This document shows positions 34,270-42,451 of a stretch of 64,000 bases of DNA, piece by piece (positions within the stretch are counted from its first letter, which is position 1; the number at the start of each line of letters is the position of its first letter). Position numbers and translations under genes: made by a program. This stretch comes from Streptomyces sp. Root431 (lineage in GTDB: Bacteria > Actinomycetota > Actinomycetes > Streptomycetales > Streptomycetaceae). The notes under the pieces are model-generated. The model did no database searches. It had not been told where the DNA came from and saw only the letters and a program-made list of their open reading frames with translations. Location of the stretch: NCBI RefSeq assembly GCF_001426585.1, contig NZ_LMEI01000011.1:308240-372239 (forward strand). The letters are read 5' to 3'.

Positions 34270-35247
34270 ATGGAGCAACGGCATCTCGGACGTACCGGCC
34301 TGCGCGTGTCGCGCATCGGACTCGGCACGCTCACCTGGGGGCGGGACACCGACGAGCACGAAGCCGCCGAGCAGTTGAAGGCGTTCTGGGACGCCGGAGG
34401 CACGCTCGTGGACACCGCCGACGTGTACGGCGGTGGCGAGGCGGAGTACGTGCTCGGGCAGCTGATGGACCGCCTGGTGCCCCGGCAGGATCTCGTCCTG
34501 TCCACCAAGGCGGGCAGCGTGCCGGACCCCGACCGGCGCACCGACGGCTCGCGCGGGCATCTGCTCGCCGCGCTCGACGCCTCCCTCACCCGGCTCGGCA
34601 CCGACCACGTGGACCTGTGGCAGCTGCACGCCTTCGACCCGTGCACGCCCCTTGAGGAGTCCCTCCAGGCCCTCGACATCGCCGTACGGAGCGGGCGGGC
34701 GCGGTACGCGGGCGTGGCGAACTTCTGCGGCTGGCAGCTGGCCAAGGCGGGCACCTGGCAGCTCGGCGGGGACCGGACCCGGCTCGCGGGCGCGCAGCTG
34801 GAGTACTCGCTGCTCCAGCGGGGCGTGGAGCGCGAGGTACTGCCGGCCGCCCAGGACCTCGGCATAGGTCTGCTGCCCTCCTCGCCCCTCGGCCGTGGGG
34901 TCCTGACCGGCAAGTACCGCAGCGGGACCCCGTCGGACTCGCGGGGCGCGTCGGAGACGATGGCGCCGTTCGTGGAGCCGTACCTGGACGAGGCGGCGAG
35001 CCGGATCGTGGACGCGGTCGCGACCGCCGCCGACGGGCTCGCCACGACCCCGCTGGAGGTGGCGCTCGCCTGGGTCCGGGACCGGCCCGGAGTGACCGCG
35101 CCGATCGTCGGCGCGCGCACGGCGCGGCAGCTCACGGCCGCGTTGTCGGTGGAGACCCTTAGTCTTCCTGACGAGATCTGCCGGGCGCTGGACGATGTGT
35201 CGGCGCCCGTGCACCGCTATCCGGATCACGACTGGAGCACCCTGTGA
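34270..35247 (+). CDS. Aldo/keto reductase
   Basis: NADPH-dependent carbonyl reductase with a TIM barrel, 325 residues. The catalytic set is visible: Asp in LVDTADVYGGGEAEYVLG (Asp and Tyr), Lys in VLSTKAG, and a substitution-tolerant His in WQLHAFDP. C-terminal VTAPIVGARTARQL binds the cofactor phosphate. Resembles the AKR11/12-like general stress group. Its stop TGA overlaps the GTG of the next gene (GTGA), so translation of the two is coupled, though no functional link is evident. Confidence 0.92.
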   Translation: MEQRHLGRTGLRVSRIGLGTLTWGRDTDEHEAAEQLKAFWDAGGTLVDTADVYGGGEAEYVLGQLMDRLVPRQDLVLSTKAGSVPDPDRRTDGSRGHLLAALDASLTRLGTDHVDLWQLHAFDPCTPLEESLQALDIAVRSGRARYAGVANFCGWQLAKAGTWQLGGDRTRLAGAQLEYSLLQRGVEREVLPAAQDLGIGLLPSSPLGRGVLTGKYRSGTPSDSRGASETMAPFVEPYLDEAASRIVDAVATAADGLATTPLEVALAWVRDRPGVTAPIVGARTARQLTAALSVETLSLPDEICRALDDVSAPVHRYPDHDWSTL

Positions 35248-37451
35248 CCGAGCCTGCCGGGGAGACCGCGCCCGAGGCACCCGAGGCCGTGGAACCCGAG
35301 GCCCCCGAGGCCGTGGAGCCCGCCGAGGACGTACGAGAGGGCGCCGAGGACGTGCGAGAAGGCACCGAGGACGTACCTGAGGACGCCGAAGCCGCCGAGG
35401 GCGACGACTCCGCCGAGGCCTCCGGCGCGGAGACGACCGGCACCGTGGCCGAGGGATCCGAGGCCGCTCAGGCTTCCGACACGCCCGAGCTGAGCGACGC
35501 TCAGGCCGAGCTCGCCGCGCAGCGCGAGCTGCGGGCCCGGATCGAGGCGCGGAAGGCCGAGAAGGAGGGGCCCGTCGCGAGCGGCGCCAAGCTGAGCGGC
35601 ACCGCCGCCGACCTCCTCGCGGCGGTCCGGGCCGTCGAGGGCGGCGCGGCCACGGGCAGCGCGTTCTACGAGGTACCGGAGCCCGCGCCCCCGCGCCCCG
35701 CCCCCGAGGCGGCCCCGGCCGTGACCGTGCGGCCCCCCGCACCGGAGCGGGCCGCCGCCCCCGACCCCGGCACCACCACCGCCGTCCGCGAGGTCCTGGC
35801 CAAGGGCGGCGCCCCCGAGGCCCTGGCCGGCCAGGTCGCAGCCACGCTCGGCGAGGGCGCGGCCGCGGCCCTGCTCGACGACCCGTGGCAGCTGCTCTCC
35901 GTGCCCGGGGTGCGCCCCGAGCAGGCCGACGGCTTCGCTCGGGCCCTGCTCGGCTCCGCGTGCGGCCCCGACGACCCGCGCCGGACCGTCGCCCTGACCG
36001 TGTGGCTCCTGGAGCGGGCCGCGCTCCAGGGACACACCGCCCTTGAGATCCAGGCCGTGCGCGCCGGACTCGCCGGGCACGGGGTGCCCGATCCGGAGTC
36101 CGCGGTCGAGGAGGCGGTCTCGGCGGGCGCCGCTCTCGTCTTCCAGGAGGAGGAGACGGCCGAGGAAGCACCCGAGGAGGACGAGGAAGCGGCGGAGCCC
36201 GTCGCCGAGGAGCCGGCCGCGCCGGTGCTGCTCGGGCTGGACCGGTACGCGCTGGCGGAGGAAAGCCTGGCGGACGCCCTCGCCAGGCTGGTCAAGACCG
36301 CGACCCCGGCCGAGTGGGACGGCTCCGAGCTGGAGCGCGCCGCGGGTGCGCACGGCCTCGTGCTGCACACGGGCGGCGAGGCGTCCCGCGCCGAACCGGT
36401 GGCGCTCGCCGTGGCCGCCCACGGGCGCGGCCTTCGCACCCTGATCACCGTCCACGCGGCCGACGGACGGCGCACGCCCGACGCCGCCGGCGTGAACGTC
36501 GTCACGGTCGCCGACCTGCTCTCCGGGGCGGTCGGTCCCGGCCGCGACGAGGAGGGCTCGCTCGCCCTGGACCTCCTCGTGGTCCTCGACGCGCCGCAGC
36601 TCGACGTGGAGACGGCCGCGATGCTCGTGGAGTCGCTGCCGGACGGCTGCCGGCTGGTGCTGAGCGGCGACCCCGAGGTCCTGGGGGCGCCGGGCGCGGG
36701 CCGGGTCTTCACCGACGCGCTCGCCGCCCGGGTGTGCCCGCGGATCGCCTCGCGCGTGCCCGATCCGGGGCCGCTCGGCGAGCTCGTGTCGGGCATCGGC
36801 GTCGGTGAGCTGAACCAGGTCGAGGCGCCCGGCAAGGAGGTCGTGATCGTCCCCGTGCGGGACGCCGGCGAGGCCGTGCACCGTACCGTCCAGCTGGTGG
36901 CCGACTCGGTGCCCCGGGCGATCGGGGTGCCCTCGGAGCAGACGCAGGTCGTCACGGTCGGCCACGGCGGCTCTGCCGGGACGCGCGCGCTGAACGCGGC
37001 CCTCAAGCAGCGGCTCAACCCCGGCCCCGGCCGCTTCGGCGGCTACGACGTCGGCGACCGGGTGGCGTACGCGCCGGCGCCGGGCCGGACGGTGACGGGC
37101 ACGGTGCTGTCGGCCGACGCCGAGGGGTTGCGGCTGCGCTGCGGGGACGAGGCGCTCCTCGTACCGAAGGAGCGGGTGGAGACGGAGCTGCGGCACGGCT
37201 GGGCGGTCACCGCGCATCAGGCGGCCGGGACGCGCTGGCCCGCGGTGGTCGTGGTGCTGCCCGGAGATGCCGCGGCGGGCCTGAGCCGCGCGTGGGTGTA
37301 CACGGCCTTCGGCCGGGCGGAGCGCCATCTGTCGGTCGTGCACGGCGTGGACCAGGCGCTGGCCCGCGCGGTGGCCGAGGGGGTCGCCCCGGAGCGTACG
37401 ACGCGCCTGCGTCCCCTCCTGGAGGCTCTCCTCGCCACGCCCGAGGAGTAG
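35244..37451 (+). CDS. Degenerate RecD2-like protein with helix-hairpin-helix
   Basis: A 735-residue protein. The first 100 residues are an acidic, low-complexity Glu/Ala tail with EDVREG-type repeats. Near 210-235 lies a helix-hairpin-helix (SVPGVRPEQADGFARALLG). Further on the chain follows the RecD2 plan: LVLHTGGEASRAEP stands where Walker A should be but lacks GKT; LLVVLDAPQLD replaces the DEAS Walker B; LVLSGDPEVLGAPGAGRV keeps the GDP-x-L motif; and AVTAHQAAGTRWPAVVVVL with LSRAWVYTAFGRAERHLSVV keeps the UvrD_C_2 end (TVHKSQG, YTAITRA in real RecD). I conclude it is a helicase relative without ATPase activity, perhaps a DNA-binding scaffold. GTG at 35244 is coupled to the gene before. 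Confidence 0.85.
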   Translation: MTEPAGETAPEAPEAVEPEAPEAVEPAEDVREGAEDVREGTEDVPEDAEAAEGDDSAEASGAETTGTVAEGSEAAQASDTPELSDAQAELAAQRELRARIEARKAEKEGPVASGAKLSGTAADLLAAVRAVEGGAATGSAFYEVPEPAPPRPAPEAAPAVTVRPPAPERAAAPDPGTTTAVREVLAKGGAPEALAGQVAATLGEGAAAALLDDPWQLLSVPGVRPEQADGFARALLGSACGPDDPRRTVALTVWLLERAALQGHTALEIQAVRAGLAGHGVPDPESAVEEAVSAGAALVFQEEETAEEAPEEDEEAAEPVAEEPAAPVLLGLDRYALAEESLADALARLVKTATPAEWDGSELERAAGAHGLVLHTGGEASRAEPVALAVAAHGRGLRTLITVHAADGRRTPDAAGVNVVTVADLLSGAVGPGRDEEGSLALDLLVVLDAPQLDVETAAMLVESLPDGCRLVLSGDPEVLGAPGAGRVFTDALAARVCPRIASRVPDPGPLGELVSGIGVGELNQVEAPGKEVVIVPVRDAGEAVHRTVQLVADSVPRAIGVPSEQTQVVTVGHGGSAGTRALNAALKQRLNPGPGRFGGYDVGDRVAYAPAPGRTVTGTVLSADAEGLRLRCGDEALLVPKERVETELRHGWAVTAHQAAGTRWPAVVVVLPGDAAAGLSRAWVYTAFGRAERHLSVVHGVDQALARAVAEGVAPERTTRLRPLLEALLATPEE

Positions 37452-37466
37452 GGACGGGCAAGAAGC

Positions 37467-37508
37467 GGCCGAGGGCCGGGACACCGTGCGGTGTCCCGGC
37501 CCTCGGCC
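37467..37508. terminator. Bidirectional terminator
   Basis: Perfect 19-bp stem (GGCCGAGGGCCGGGACACC and its complement) with loop GTGC, between convergent genes. Confidence 0.93.
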
Positions 37509-37514
37509 GTCTCC

Positions 37515-38189
37515 TCAGGCGCCGTCGCCCGCGGCCACTCTGTCCGCGCTGCCGTCGTGCTCGTGCTCGTCCTCGTGCTCGTCGAAGACGGAGCTCACGT
37601 CGAAGCGACAGACGATCCGCTCCGGATCGACGTGCTCGAAGGGGGCGTTGAGCCACTCCCCCGGTTCCGGGAGCTCCTCGGCCGCGGTGACCCACAGCGT
37701 GGAGTCGCCCTCCTCCAGGCCGAACTCCTTGTGCCGCGAGGCGATCTCGTCGGGTTCGTACTCACCGAAGAGCACACCGAGCGCGGCGAGCGGGGAGACG
37801 CCGGCCTTGCCCGCCGTCCCGGTCGTGTCCGCCTCGCCGTCGAGCTCGGCGACGCGCCGCGCCTGGGCGAGCAGGCGCTGCGGTTCCGCGACGGCGTAGT
37901 CGCGGCGGATCAGGAGGCTGAGGGCATGAGGTTCGTCAGGTCCGGCGTAGGGCGGCAGGGCGCCGTCGGCTCCGGGGATCTCGAAGGGGGTGACTTCGTC
38001 GTAGCGGTCGTAGAGGAGTTCGTCGTACTCCTCGGCGGCCGCGGCGAGGGCGTTGAAGGCCTCGTAGACGGCCGTGTCGTCGTCCCCCGTGCGGCGTTCG
38101 ACCGCCGCGAGGTGACGGTCCAGTGCGGCTTTCACCGCCTCGGCGGCGGCGCGTACCTCGGCAGCGGTGGGCTGCGCAGCATCAGACAT
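37515..38189 (-). CDS. Conserved hypothetical protein, acidic
   Basis: Cytosolic protein of 224 residues from the ATG at 38189. N-terminal half is helical (AAEVRAAAEAVKAALDRHLAAVE), the middle contains SLLIRRDYAVAEPQRLLAQARRV, and the C-terminus is strongly acidic with His (DEHEDEHEHDG). I do not recognise a characterised family; I believe Streptomyces orthologues exist at the same position. Divergent from the DUF5703 gene with only 47 bases between the starts, so the two share a promoter region. Confidence 0.75.
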   Translation of the reverse strand: MSDAAQPTAAEVRAAAEAVKAALDRHLAAVERRTGDDDTAVYEAFNALAAAAEEYDELLYDRYDEVTPFEIPGADGALPPYAGPDEPHALSLLIRRDYAVAEPQRLLAQARRVAELDGEADTTGTAGKAGVSPLAALGVLFGEYEPDEIASRHKEFGLEEGDSTLWVTAAEELPEPGEWLNAPFEHVDPERIVCRFDVSSVFDEHEDEHEHDGSADRVAAGDGA

Positions 38190-38236
38190 GGGACGCACGC
38201 TATCCGTAGCGGGCCCGTGCCCGCACAATAGATGCG

Positions 38237-38425
38237 ATGCCGGAATACGAATTTGTCGATGTGTACGTGCCGCGCGGTGTCTCCCGCAAGGAGGCGACGC
38301 GCCTGCTGACCGACCATGCCGAGTACGGACACTGGGAGTTGGACCGTCTGAGCCTGCACCGGGACGGGAGCCGCAGAGTGCGGCTGAAGCGGCGGATCAT
38401 CCGCCAGATCCGGGCGACCTGGTAG
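38237..38425 (+). CDS. DUF5703 family small protein
   Basis: Basic protein of 62 residues, MPEYEFVDVYVPRGVSRKEA at the start and an Arg-rich end (RRVRLKRRIIRQIRATW). It fits the DUF5703 family of Streptomyces. Function unknown; the charge suggests nucleic-acid binding, which is only a guess. The message may be leaderless or nearly so, since a TA-rich CAATAGAT lies seven bases before the ATG at 38237. A terminator follows ten bases after the stop. Confidence 0.8.
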   Translation: MPEYEFVDVYVPRGVSRKEATRLLTDHAEYGHWELDRLSLHRDGSRRVRLKRRIIRQIRATW

Positions 38426-38435
38426 GACGACGAGA

Positions 38436-38462
38436 AGGGGCCCCGCCGCGTGCGGGGCCCCT
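38436..38462. terminator. Terminator between DUF5703 and chpC genes
   Basis: Perfect eleven-base arms AGGGGCCCCGC and GCGGGGCCCCT with a five-base loop, between convergent genes. Confidence 0.88.
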
Positions 38463-38480
38463 GTGCGTGGTGCGGTGCGA

Positions 38481-39314
38481 TCAGGCCGCGCTGCGGGCGC
38501 GGCGGTAGATCAGCGAACCGGCGAGCAGCAGACCGGCGCCCACGGGAACGACCACGCCGAGCGGACCGGAGCCGGTCTCGGCGAGCTCCTCGACGGCACG
38601 CGGCTGCGTGAGGCCGTGCGTATCGGGCGTGTTCGCACCGGGAGTGTGCGAGCCGCCGTCACTTCCCGGAGTACCGGGGTTACCGGGCGTGCCCGGGGTG
38701 CCGGGGTTGCCGGGCGTCCCAGGGTTACCCGGGGTGCCCGGGTTACCGGGATTCCCAGGGTTGCCAGGGTTACCGGGGTTGCCAGGGTTACCCGGATTCC
38801 CGGGGTTCCCGGGGTTCCCGGGATTGCCAGGGTTACCGGGGTTGCCCGGATTACCCGGATTCCCAGGGTTGCCCGGATGCGTCGGCTCGATGCCGTTGCC
38901 GCAGTCGTTGCCCGCGGCGGGGTTGCCCACGCCGATGCCGTTGACGCTGTTGCCGCAGACGTTCACCGGGACGTCGACCGGCACCTGCACGGTGTTGCCG
39001 GAGCCCACGCCGGGAGAGTTGCTCGTGTGCCCGCCGGCGGAGGAGCCGCCGCCCGGCTTCCCGGGCTTGGAGGTGTTGGCACACTTGTTGCCCATCGCCG
39101 GATTCAGCAGTCCGACGACATTGACGGTGTTGCCGCAGGCGTTGACCGGTACGTGCACCGGGACCTGGACGGTGTTTCCGGACGCGACGCCCGGGGAATT
39201 CGTGGCCGTACCGCTCGCGCCGGAATCGGCGTGCGCGTAACCGCCACCGATGGCGGCGAAAACGCCGCCCGCGGCCGCGACGGTGATGAGACCTTTGCGC
39301 GTGACCTGTCGCAT
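38481..39314 (-). CDS. chpC: Long chaplin ChpC with collagen-like stalk and sortase signal
   Basis: Cell-wall-anchored hydrophobic protein of 277 residues that helps aerial hyphae leave the water surface. Signal peptide to about residue 29, then two chaplin domains (NSPGVASGNTVQVPVHVPVN... and NSPGVGSGNTVQVPVDVPVN..., each with two Cys), then a stalk of roughly 20 or more Gly-x-Pro triplets (PGN/PGT), and the sortase signal LAETG followed by a hydrophobic helix and RRARSAA. The short chaplin gene chpH is directly upstream, as in S. coelicolor. The start ATG at 39314 has a modest GCAGGGAA site. In other streptomycetes chp genes depend on the BldN sigma factor. Confidence 0.95.
   Translation of the reverse strand: MRQVTRKGLITVAAAGGVFAAIGGGYAHADSGASGTATNSPGVASGNTVQVPVHVPVNACGNTVNVVGLLNPAMGNKCANTSKPGKPGGGSSAGGHTSNSPGVGSGNTVQVPVDVPVNVCGNSVNGIGVGNPAAGNDCGNGIEPTHPGNPGNPGNPGNPGNPGNPGNPGNPGNPGNPGNPGNPGNPGNPGNPGTPGNPGTPGNPGTPGTPGNPGTPGSDGGSHTPGANTPDTHGLTQPRAVEELAETGSGPLGVVVPVGAGLLLAGSLIYRRARSAA
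38664..38880 (-). repeat. Coding tandem repeat for Gly-Asn-Pro/Gly-Thr-Pro triplets
   Basis: Nine-base period, strongly conserved in codon positions one and two, varying at third positions and between Asn and Thr; codes the stalk of ChpC. Prone to length change by slippage or recombination. Confidence 0.9.
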
Positions 39315-39398
39315 AGCTTGTTCCCTGCCTTTTCGGCTCTCGCCTTCTCGGCTTCGAAAGAGCGCCACCGGGTGGAGAACCCGGGGCGGAAATGGCCA

Positions 39399-39435
39399 CC
39401 GGCCCCGGAGTGCATGGCACGCACTCCGGGGCCGG
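39399..39435 (-). terminator. Terminator after chpH
   Basis: Perfect 15-base arms CCGGCCCCGGAGTGC and complement, seven-base loop, 34 bases past the chpH stop. Confidence 0.87.
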
Positions 39436-39469
39436 ACCGGCTCACACCCTCACGGGGCGAGGCACAACG

Positions 39470-39703
39470 TCAGGCGTTGACGCAGGTGTTGCCGAAGGCG
39501 GGGTTCAGCAGGCCGATCACGGAGACCGTGTTGCCGCACACGTTCACCGGGACGTGAACGGGAACCTGAACGACGTTGCCCGAAAGCACGCCGGGGGAAC
39601 CGATGGCGGCACCCTGAGCGCCCGCGTCGGCAACGGCCATGCCCGCACCCGCGAGAACGAGACCGCCAGTGGCAGCCGCAGCAGCGACGACCTTCTTGAT
39701 CAT
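39470..39703 (-). CDS. chpH: Short chaplin ChpH
   Basis: Secreted amyloid-forming surface protein of 77 residues. A signal peptide (MIKKVVAAAAATGGLVLAGA...AVA) releases a single mature chaplin domain SPGVLSGNVVQVPVHVPVNVCGN...NTCVNA with two Cys that form a disulfide. Almost identical to S. coelicolor ChpH as I remember it. ATG at 39703 follows GGAGGAAT. It assembles at the air-water interface and coats aerial hyphae and spores; works together with ChpC and the rodlins. It has its own terminator, so it is made independently of chpC. Confidence 0.97.
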   Translation of the reverse strand: MIKKVVAAAAATGGLVLAGAGMAVADAGAQGAAIGSPGVLSGNVVQVPVHVPVNVCGNTVSVIGLLNPAFGNTCVNA

Positions 39704-39769
39704 TATTCCTCCTAGTTGCCAATGCGATCCCAGCCGCGGACCGCACCACCTGTAACGAGGGGGAATGGA

Positions 39770-39786
39770 GGGGGCTACGAGCCCCC
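39770..39786 (-). terminator. Small terminator after the M20 peptidase gene
   Basis: Arms GGGGGCT and AGCCCCC around ACG, 46 bases past the stop at 39832. Confidence 0.6.
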
Positions 39787-39831
39787 GAGTTCATTCACTC
39801 TTTCCGGTCACATGCGAATGTGCGGACGAAT

Positions 39832-41157
39832 TCAGGAGGCGTCGAGGAAACGGTCGAGGACACGGACGCCGAACTTCAGGCCGTCGACCGGCACGCGCTC
39901 GTCGACGCCGTGGAACATGCCGGCGAAGTCGAGCTCCGGCGGCAGCTGGAGCGGCGCGAAGCCGAAGCAGCGGATGCCGAGGTCGTCGAAGGACTTGGCG
40001 TCGGTGCCGCCGGACAGCATGTACGGCACGGCGCGGGCGATCGGGTCCTCGGCGCGCAGCGCCAGCTGCATGGCGTCGACCAGGGCGCCGTCGAAGCTGG
40101 TCTCCAGCGCCTTGTCGCCGTGCACGTCCTCCCGCTTCACCTTGGGGCCGAGGATCCGGTCGAGGTCGGCCAGGAACTCCTGCTCGTACCCGGGCAGGAA
40201 TCGGCCGTCGACGTGCGCCGTGGCCTGGCCGGGGATGACGTTCACCTTGTAGCCGGCGCCGAGCATCGTCGGGGCGGCCGAATTGCGCAGGGTGGCGCCG
40301 ACCATCTTGGCGATGCCGCCGAGCTTGGCGAGGGTGCCGTCCATGTCCTCGGGGTCGAGCGGGGTGCCCAGCGCGTCCGAGAGCTCGTCGAGGAAGGACC
40401 GCACGGTCTTGGTCACCCGGACCGGCCACTGGTGGCGGCCGAGCCGGCCGACGGCCTCGCAGAGCTCCGTGATCGAGTTGTCGTCGTTGGTCATCGAGCC
40501 GTGGCCGGCCGTGCCCTCGACGGTCAGCCGCATCCAGTGCATGCCCTTCTGGGCCGTCTCGACCAGGTAGAGCCGCAGGTTCTCGTTGACGGTGAAGGAG
40601 AAGCCGCCGACCTCGCCGATCGCCTCCGTGACCCCGTCGAAGAGGTCCCGGTGCTTGTCGACCAGATGCCGGGCGCCGTACGTGCCGCCGGCCTCCTCGT
40701 CGGCGAGGAACGCGAGGACGATGTCGCGCGGGGGCTTGCGGCCGCTGCGCATCCGGTCGCGGACGACCGCGAGGGTCATCGCGTCCATGTCCTTCATGTC
40801 GACGGCGCCGCGGCCCCAGACACAGCCGTCGGCGATCTCCCCCGAGAAGGGGTGGTGGGTCCAGTCCTCGGCGTTGGCCGGGACGACGTCGGTGTGGCCG
40901 TGGATGAGCAGGGCCGGGCGGGACGGGTCCTCGCCCTCGATCCGGGCGACGGTGGAGGCCCGCCCCTTGTGCGACTCGATGATCTTCGGCTCGAGCCCGA
41001 CCTCCGCGAGCTTCTCGGCGACGTACTCCGCCGCCGCCCGCTCGCCCGGGCCGGAGTGGTCGCCGTAGTTGCTGGTGTCGATGCGGATGAGGTCGCGACA
41101 GAGGTCCACGACCTCATCCTCGCCAGTGATGCCCCGCGCCCTGTTCGACTCGCTCAC
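39832..41157 (-). CDS. M20/M25/M40-family metallopeptidase
   Basis: Zinc-dependent exopeptidase or amidohydrolase of 441 residues. Metal-binding residues stand in LLIHGHTDVVP, WGRGAVDMKDMDAM, LADEEAGG (catalytic Glu-Glu) and the His in LSGGTDAKSFDDLG region; the dimerisation lid is inserted between them (about 190-320, GTAGHGSM). Related to DapE, ArgE and carboxypeptidase Ss1, but no operon partner narrows the substrate. Start is the GTG at 41157, which has GGAGGAAG before it. Its promoter region is shared back to back with tRNA-Leu. Confidence 0.9.
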   Translation of the reverse strand: MSESNRARGITGEDEVVDLCRDLIRIDTSNYGDHSGPGERAAAEYVAEKLAEVGLEPKIIESHKGRASTVARIEGEDPSRPALLIHGHTDVVPANAEDWTHHPFSGEIADGCVWGRGAVDMKDMDAMTLAVVRDRMRSGRKPPRDIVLAFLADEEAGGTYGARHLVDKHRDLFDGVTEAIGEVGGFSFTVNENLRLYLVETAQKGMHWMRLTVEGTAGHGSMTNDDNSITELCEAVGRLGRHQWPVRVTKTVRSFLDELSDALGTPLDPEDMDGTLAKLGGIAKMVGATLRNSAAPTMLGAGYKVNVIPGQATAHVDGRFLPGYEQEFLADLDRILGPKVKREDVHGDKALETSFDGALVDAMQLALRAEDPIARAVPYMLSGGTDAKSFDDLGIRCFGFAPLQLPPELDFAGMFHGVDERVPVDGLKFGVRVLDRFLDAS

Positions 41158-41366
41158 TCTGCTTCCTCCCACTACGTGCCCCACGTGGTTCCTGGTGATC
41201 GCCCCCATCCTCCCGCGTGGCCCCCTCACCGCCCAAGGGCGACGGCCGGCCGACATGCCGCCGTCACACGACGGAGGCCGAAAGGGGGTGGTGATCGACC
41301 CCCTCGAATGTTTGCTATTGTTTTCCTCGTCGGAAGGGCCGAGCGGCCAGGAAGACAAGACACCTT

Positions 41367-41454
41367 GTCCGGGTGGCGGAATGGCAGACGCGCTAGCTTG
41401 AGGTGCTAGTGCCCTTTATCGGGCGTGGGGGTTCAAGTCCCCCCTCGGACACCA
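41367..41454 (+). tRNA. tRNA-Leu (anticodon GAG)
   Basis: Class II tRNA of 88 bases including an encoded CCA. Acceptor arms GTCCGGG and CTCGGAC, anticodon stem CTAGC/GCTAG with loop TTGAGGT (anticodon GAG, reads CUC), a long variable arm GCCCTTTATCGGGC and T-arm GGGGGTTCAAGTCCCCC. A -10-like TATTGT (about 41317) in an AT-richer stretch lies about 50 bases upstream. Confidence 0.97.
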
Positions 41455-41459
41455 CACGG

Positions 41460-41490
41460 AGTCCCGGTCGAGATCATCTCGACCGGGACT
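41460..41490 (+). terminator. Terminator after tRNA-Leu
   Basis: Fifteen-base palindromic arms AGTCCCGGTCGAGAT and complement with a minimal loop, followed by TCTTG; directly after the encoded CCA. Confidence 0.92.
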
Positions 41491-41524
41491 TCTTGCATGA
41501 GTACGCGCGGCACGAGGCGGAGCG

Positions 41525-42451
41525 GTGAGACGGAGAGCGAAGGCGCCGGCCGCGCCGCTCCCCCAGCGGGACGGGATCGATCCCGTGCGGGTGCGGTTGC
41601 CGGAGGATCCGGGTGGGGTCTGGGGGACCGTGCGGGAGCATCTGGTCGATCGCTATGGCGCGGCCGTGGGCGTCGGGCGGGTCGAGGAGATGTTGCGGCA
41701 GGGGCGGTTCGTCGGGGTCGACGGCGTGGTGACCGGGGACGAGCCGTATGCCGTGGGGCGGTATCTCTGGTTCCACCGGGACTTTCCGGCCGAGGTGCCC
41801 GTGCCCTTCGACATCGGGGTCGTGTACCGGGACGAGCGGGTCCTGGTCGTGGACAAGCCGCATTTCCTGGCGACGATGCCCCGGGGGCGGCATGTGACGG
41901 AGACCGCGATGGCGCGGTTGCGGCGGGAGCTGGGGTTGCCCCGGTTGCAGCCCGCGCACCGGCTGGACCGGCTGACCGCGGGGCTCGTGCTGTTCGTCGT
42001 GCGGGAGGAGGACCGGGGGGCGTATCAGACGCTGTTCCGGGACCGGCTCGTGCGCAAGGAGTACGAGGCGGTGGCGCCGTACGACCCTGCCGTGGAGCTG
42101 CCGGTGACCGTGCGGAGCCGGATCGAGAAGGAGCGCGGGGTGATGGCCGCCCGGGAGGTGCCGGGCGAGCCGAACAGCGAGAGCCGGGTCGAGCTCCTGC
42201 GGCACGCGGGAGGGCTCGGGTGGTACCGGCTCGTGCCGGTCACCGGGCGGACGCATCAGCTGCGGGTGCACATGAACGCGCTGGGGCTGCCGATCCTGAA
42301 CGATCCGGTCTATCCCGTCGTACGTGAGGACGGGTCGGAGGACTTCGCGCGGCCGCTTCAACTGCTGGCGCGGACGCTGGAGTTCACCGACCCGTTCACG
42401 GGGGACGTCAGGTGCTTCGAGAGCCGGCTGGCTCTCAGTGGCCTCGGTTGA
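41525..42451 (+). CDS. RluA-family pseudouridine synthase
   Basis: Isomerises specific uridines in rRNA or tRNA; 308 residues. The catalytic motif is PAHRLDRLTAG with D148. Active-site Tyr in RKEYEAV and Arg in GRTHQLRVH are present. An S4-like N-terminal segment is weak (VEEMLRQGRFVGVDG). The target base is not predictable. GTG at 41525. The 3' end overlaps the convergent metallo-hydrolase gene by 17 bases. Confidence 0.93.
   Translation: MRRRAKAPAAPLPQRDGIDPVRVRLPEDPGGVWGTVREHLVDRYGAAVGVGRVEEMLRQGRFVGVDGVVTGDEPYAVGRYLWFHRDFPAEVPVPFDIGVVYRDERVLVVDKPHFLATMPRGRHVTETAMARLRRELGLPRLQPAHRLDRLTAGLVLFVVREEDRGAYQTLFRDRLVRKEYEAVAPYDPAVELPVTVRSRIEKERGVMAAREVPGEPNSESRVELLRHAGGLGWYRLVPVTGRTHQLRVHMNALGLPILNDPVYPVVREDGSEDFARPLQLLARTLEFTDPFTGDVRCFESRLALSGLG

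Noticed and set aside
38664..38880. CRISPR or satellite repeat
   Set aside because: It is a 9-bp coding period inside chpC, in frame throughout.
38608..39240. A plus-strand Pro/Gly/Val/Leu repeat protein
   Set aside because: It is the antisense reading of the chaplin stalk repeat and has no signal peptide or ribosome site.
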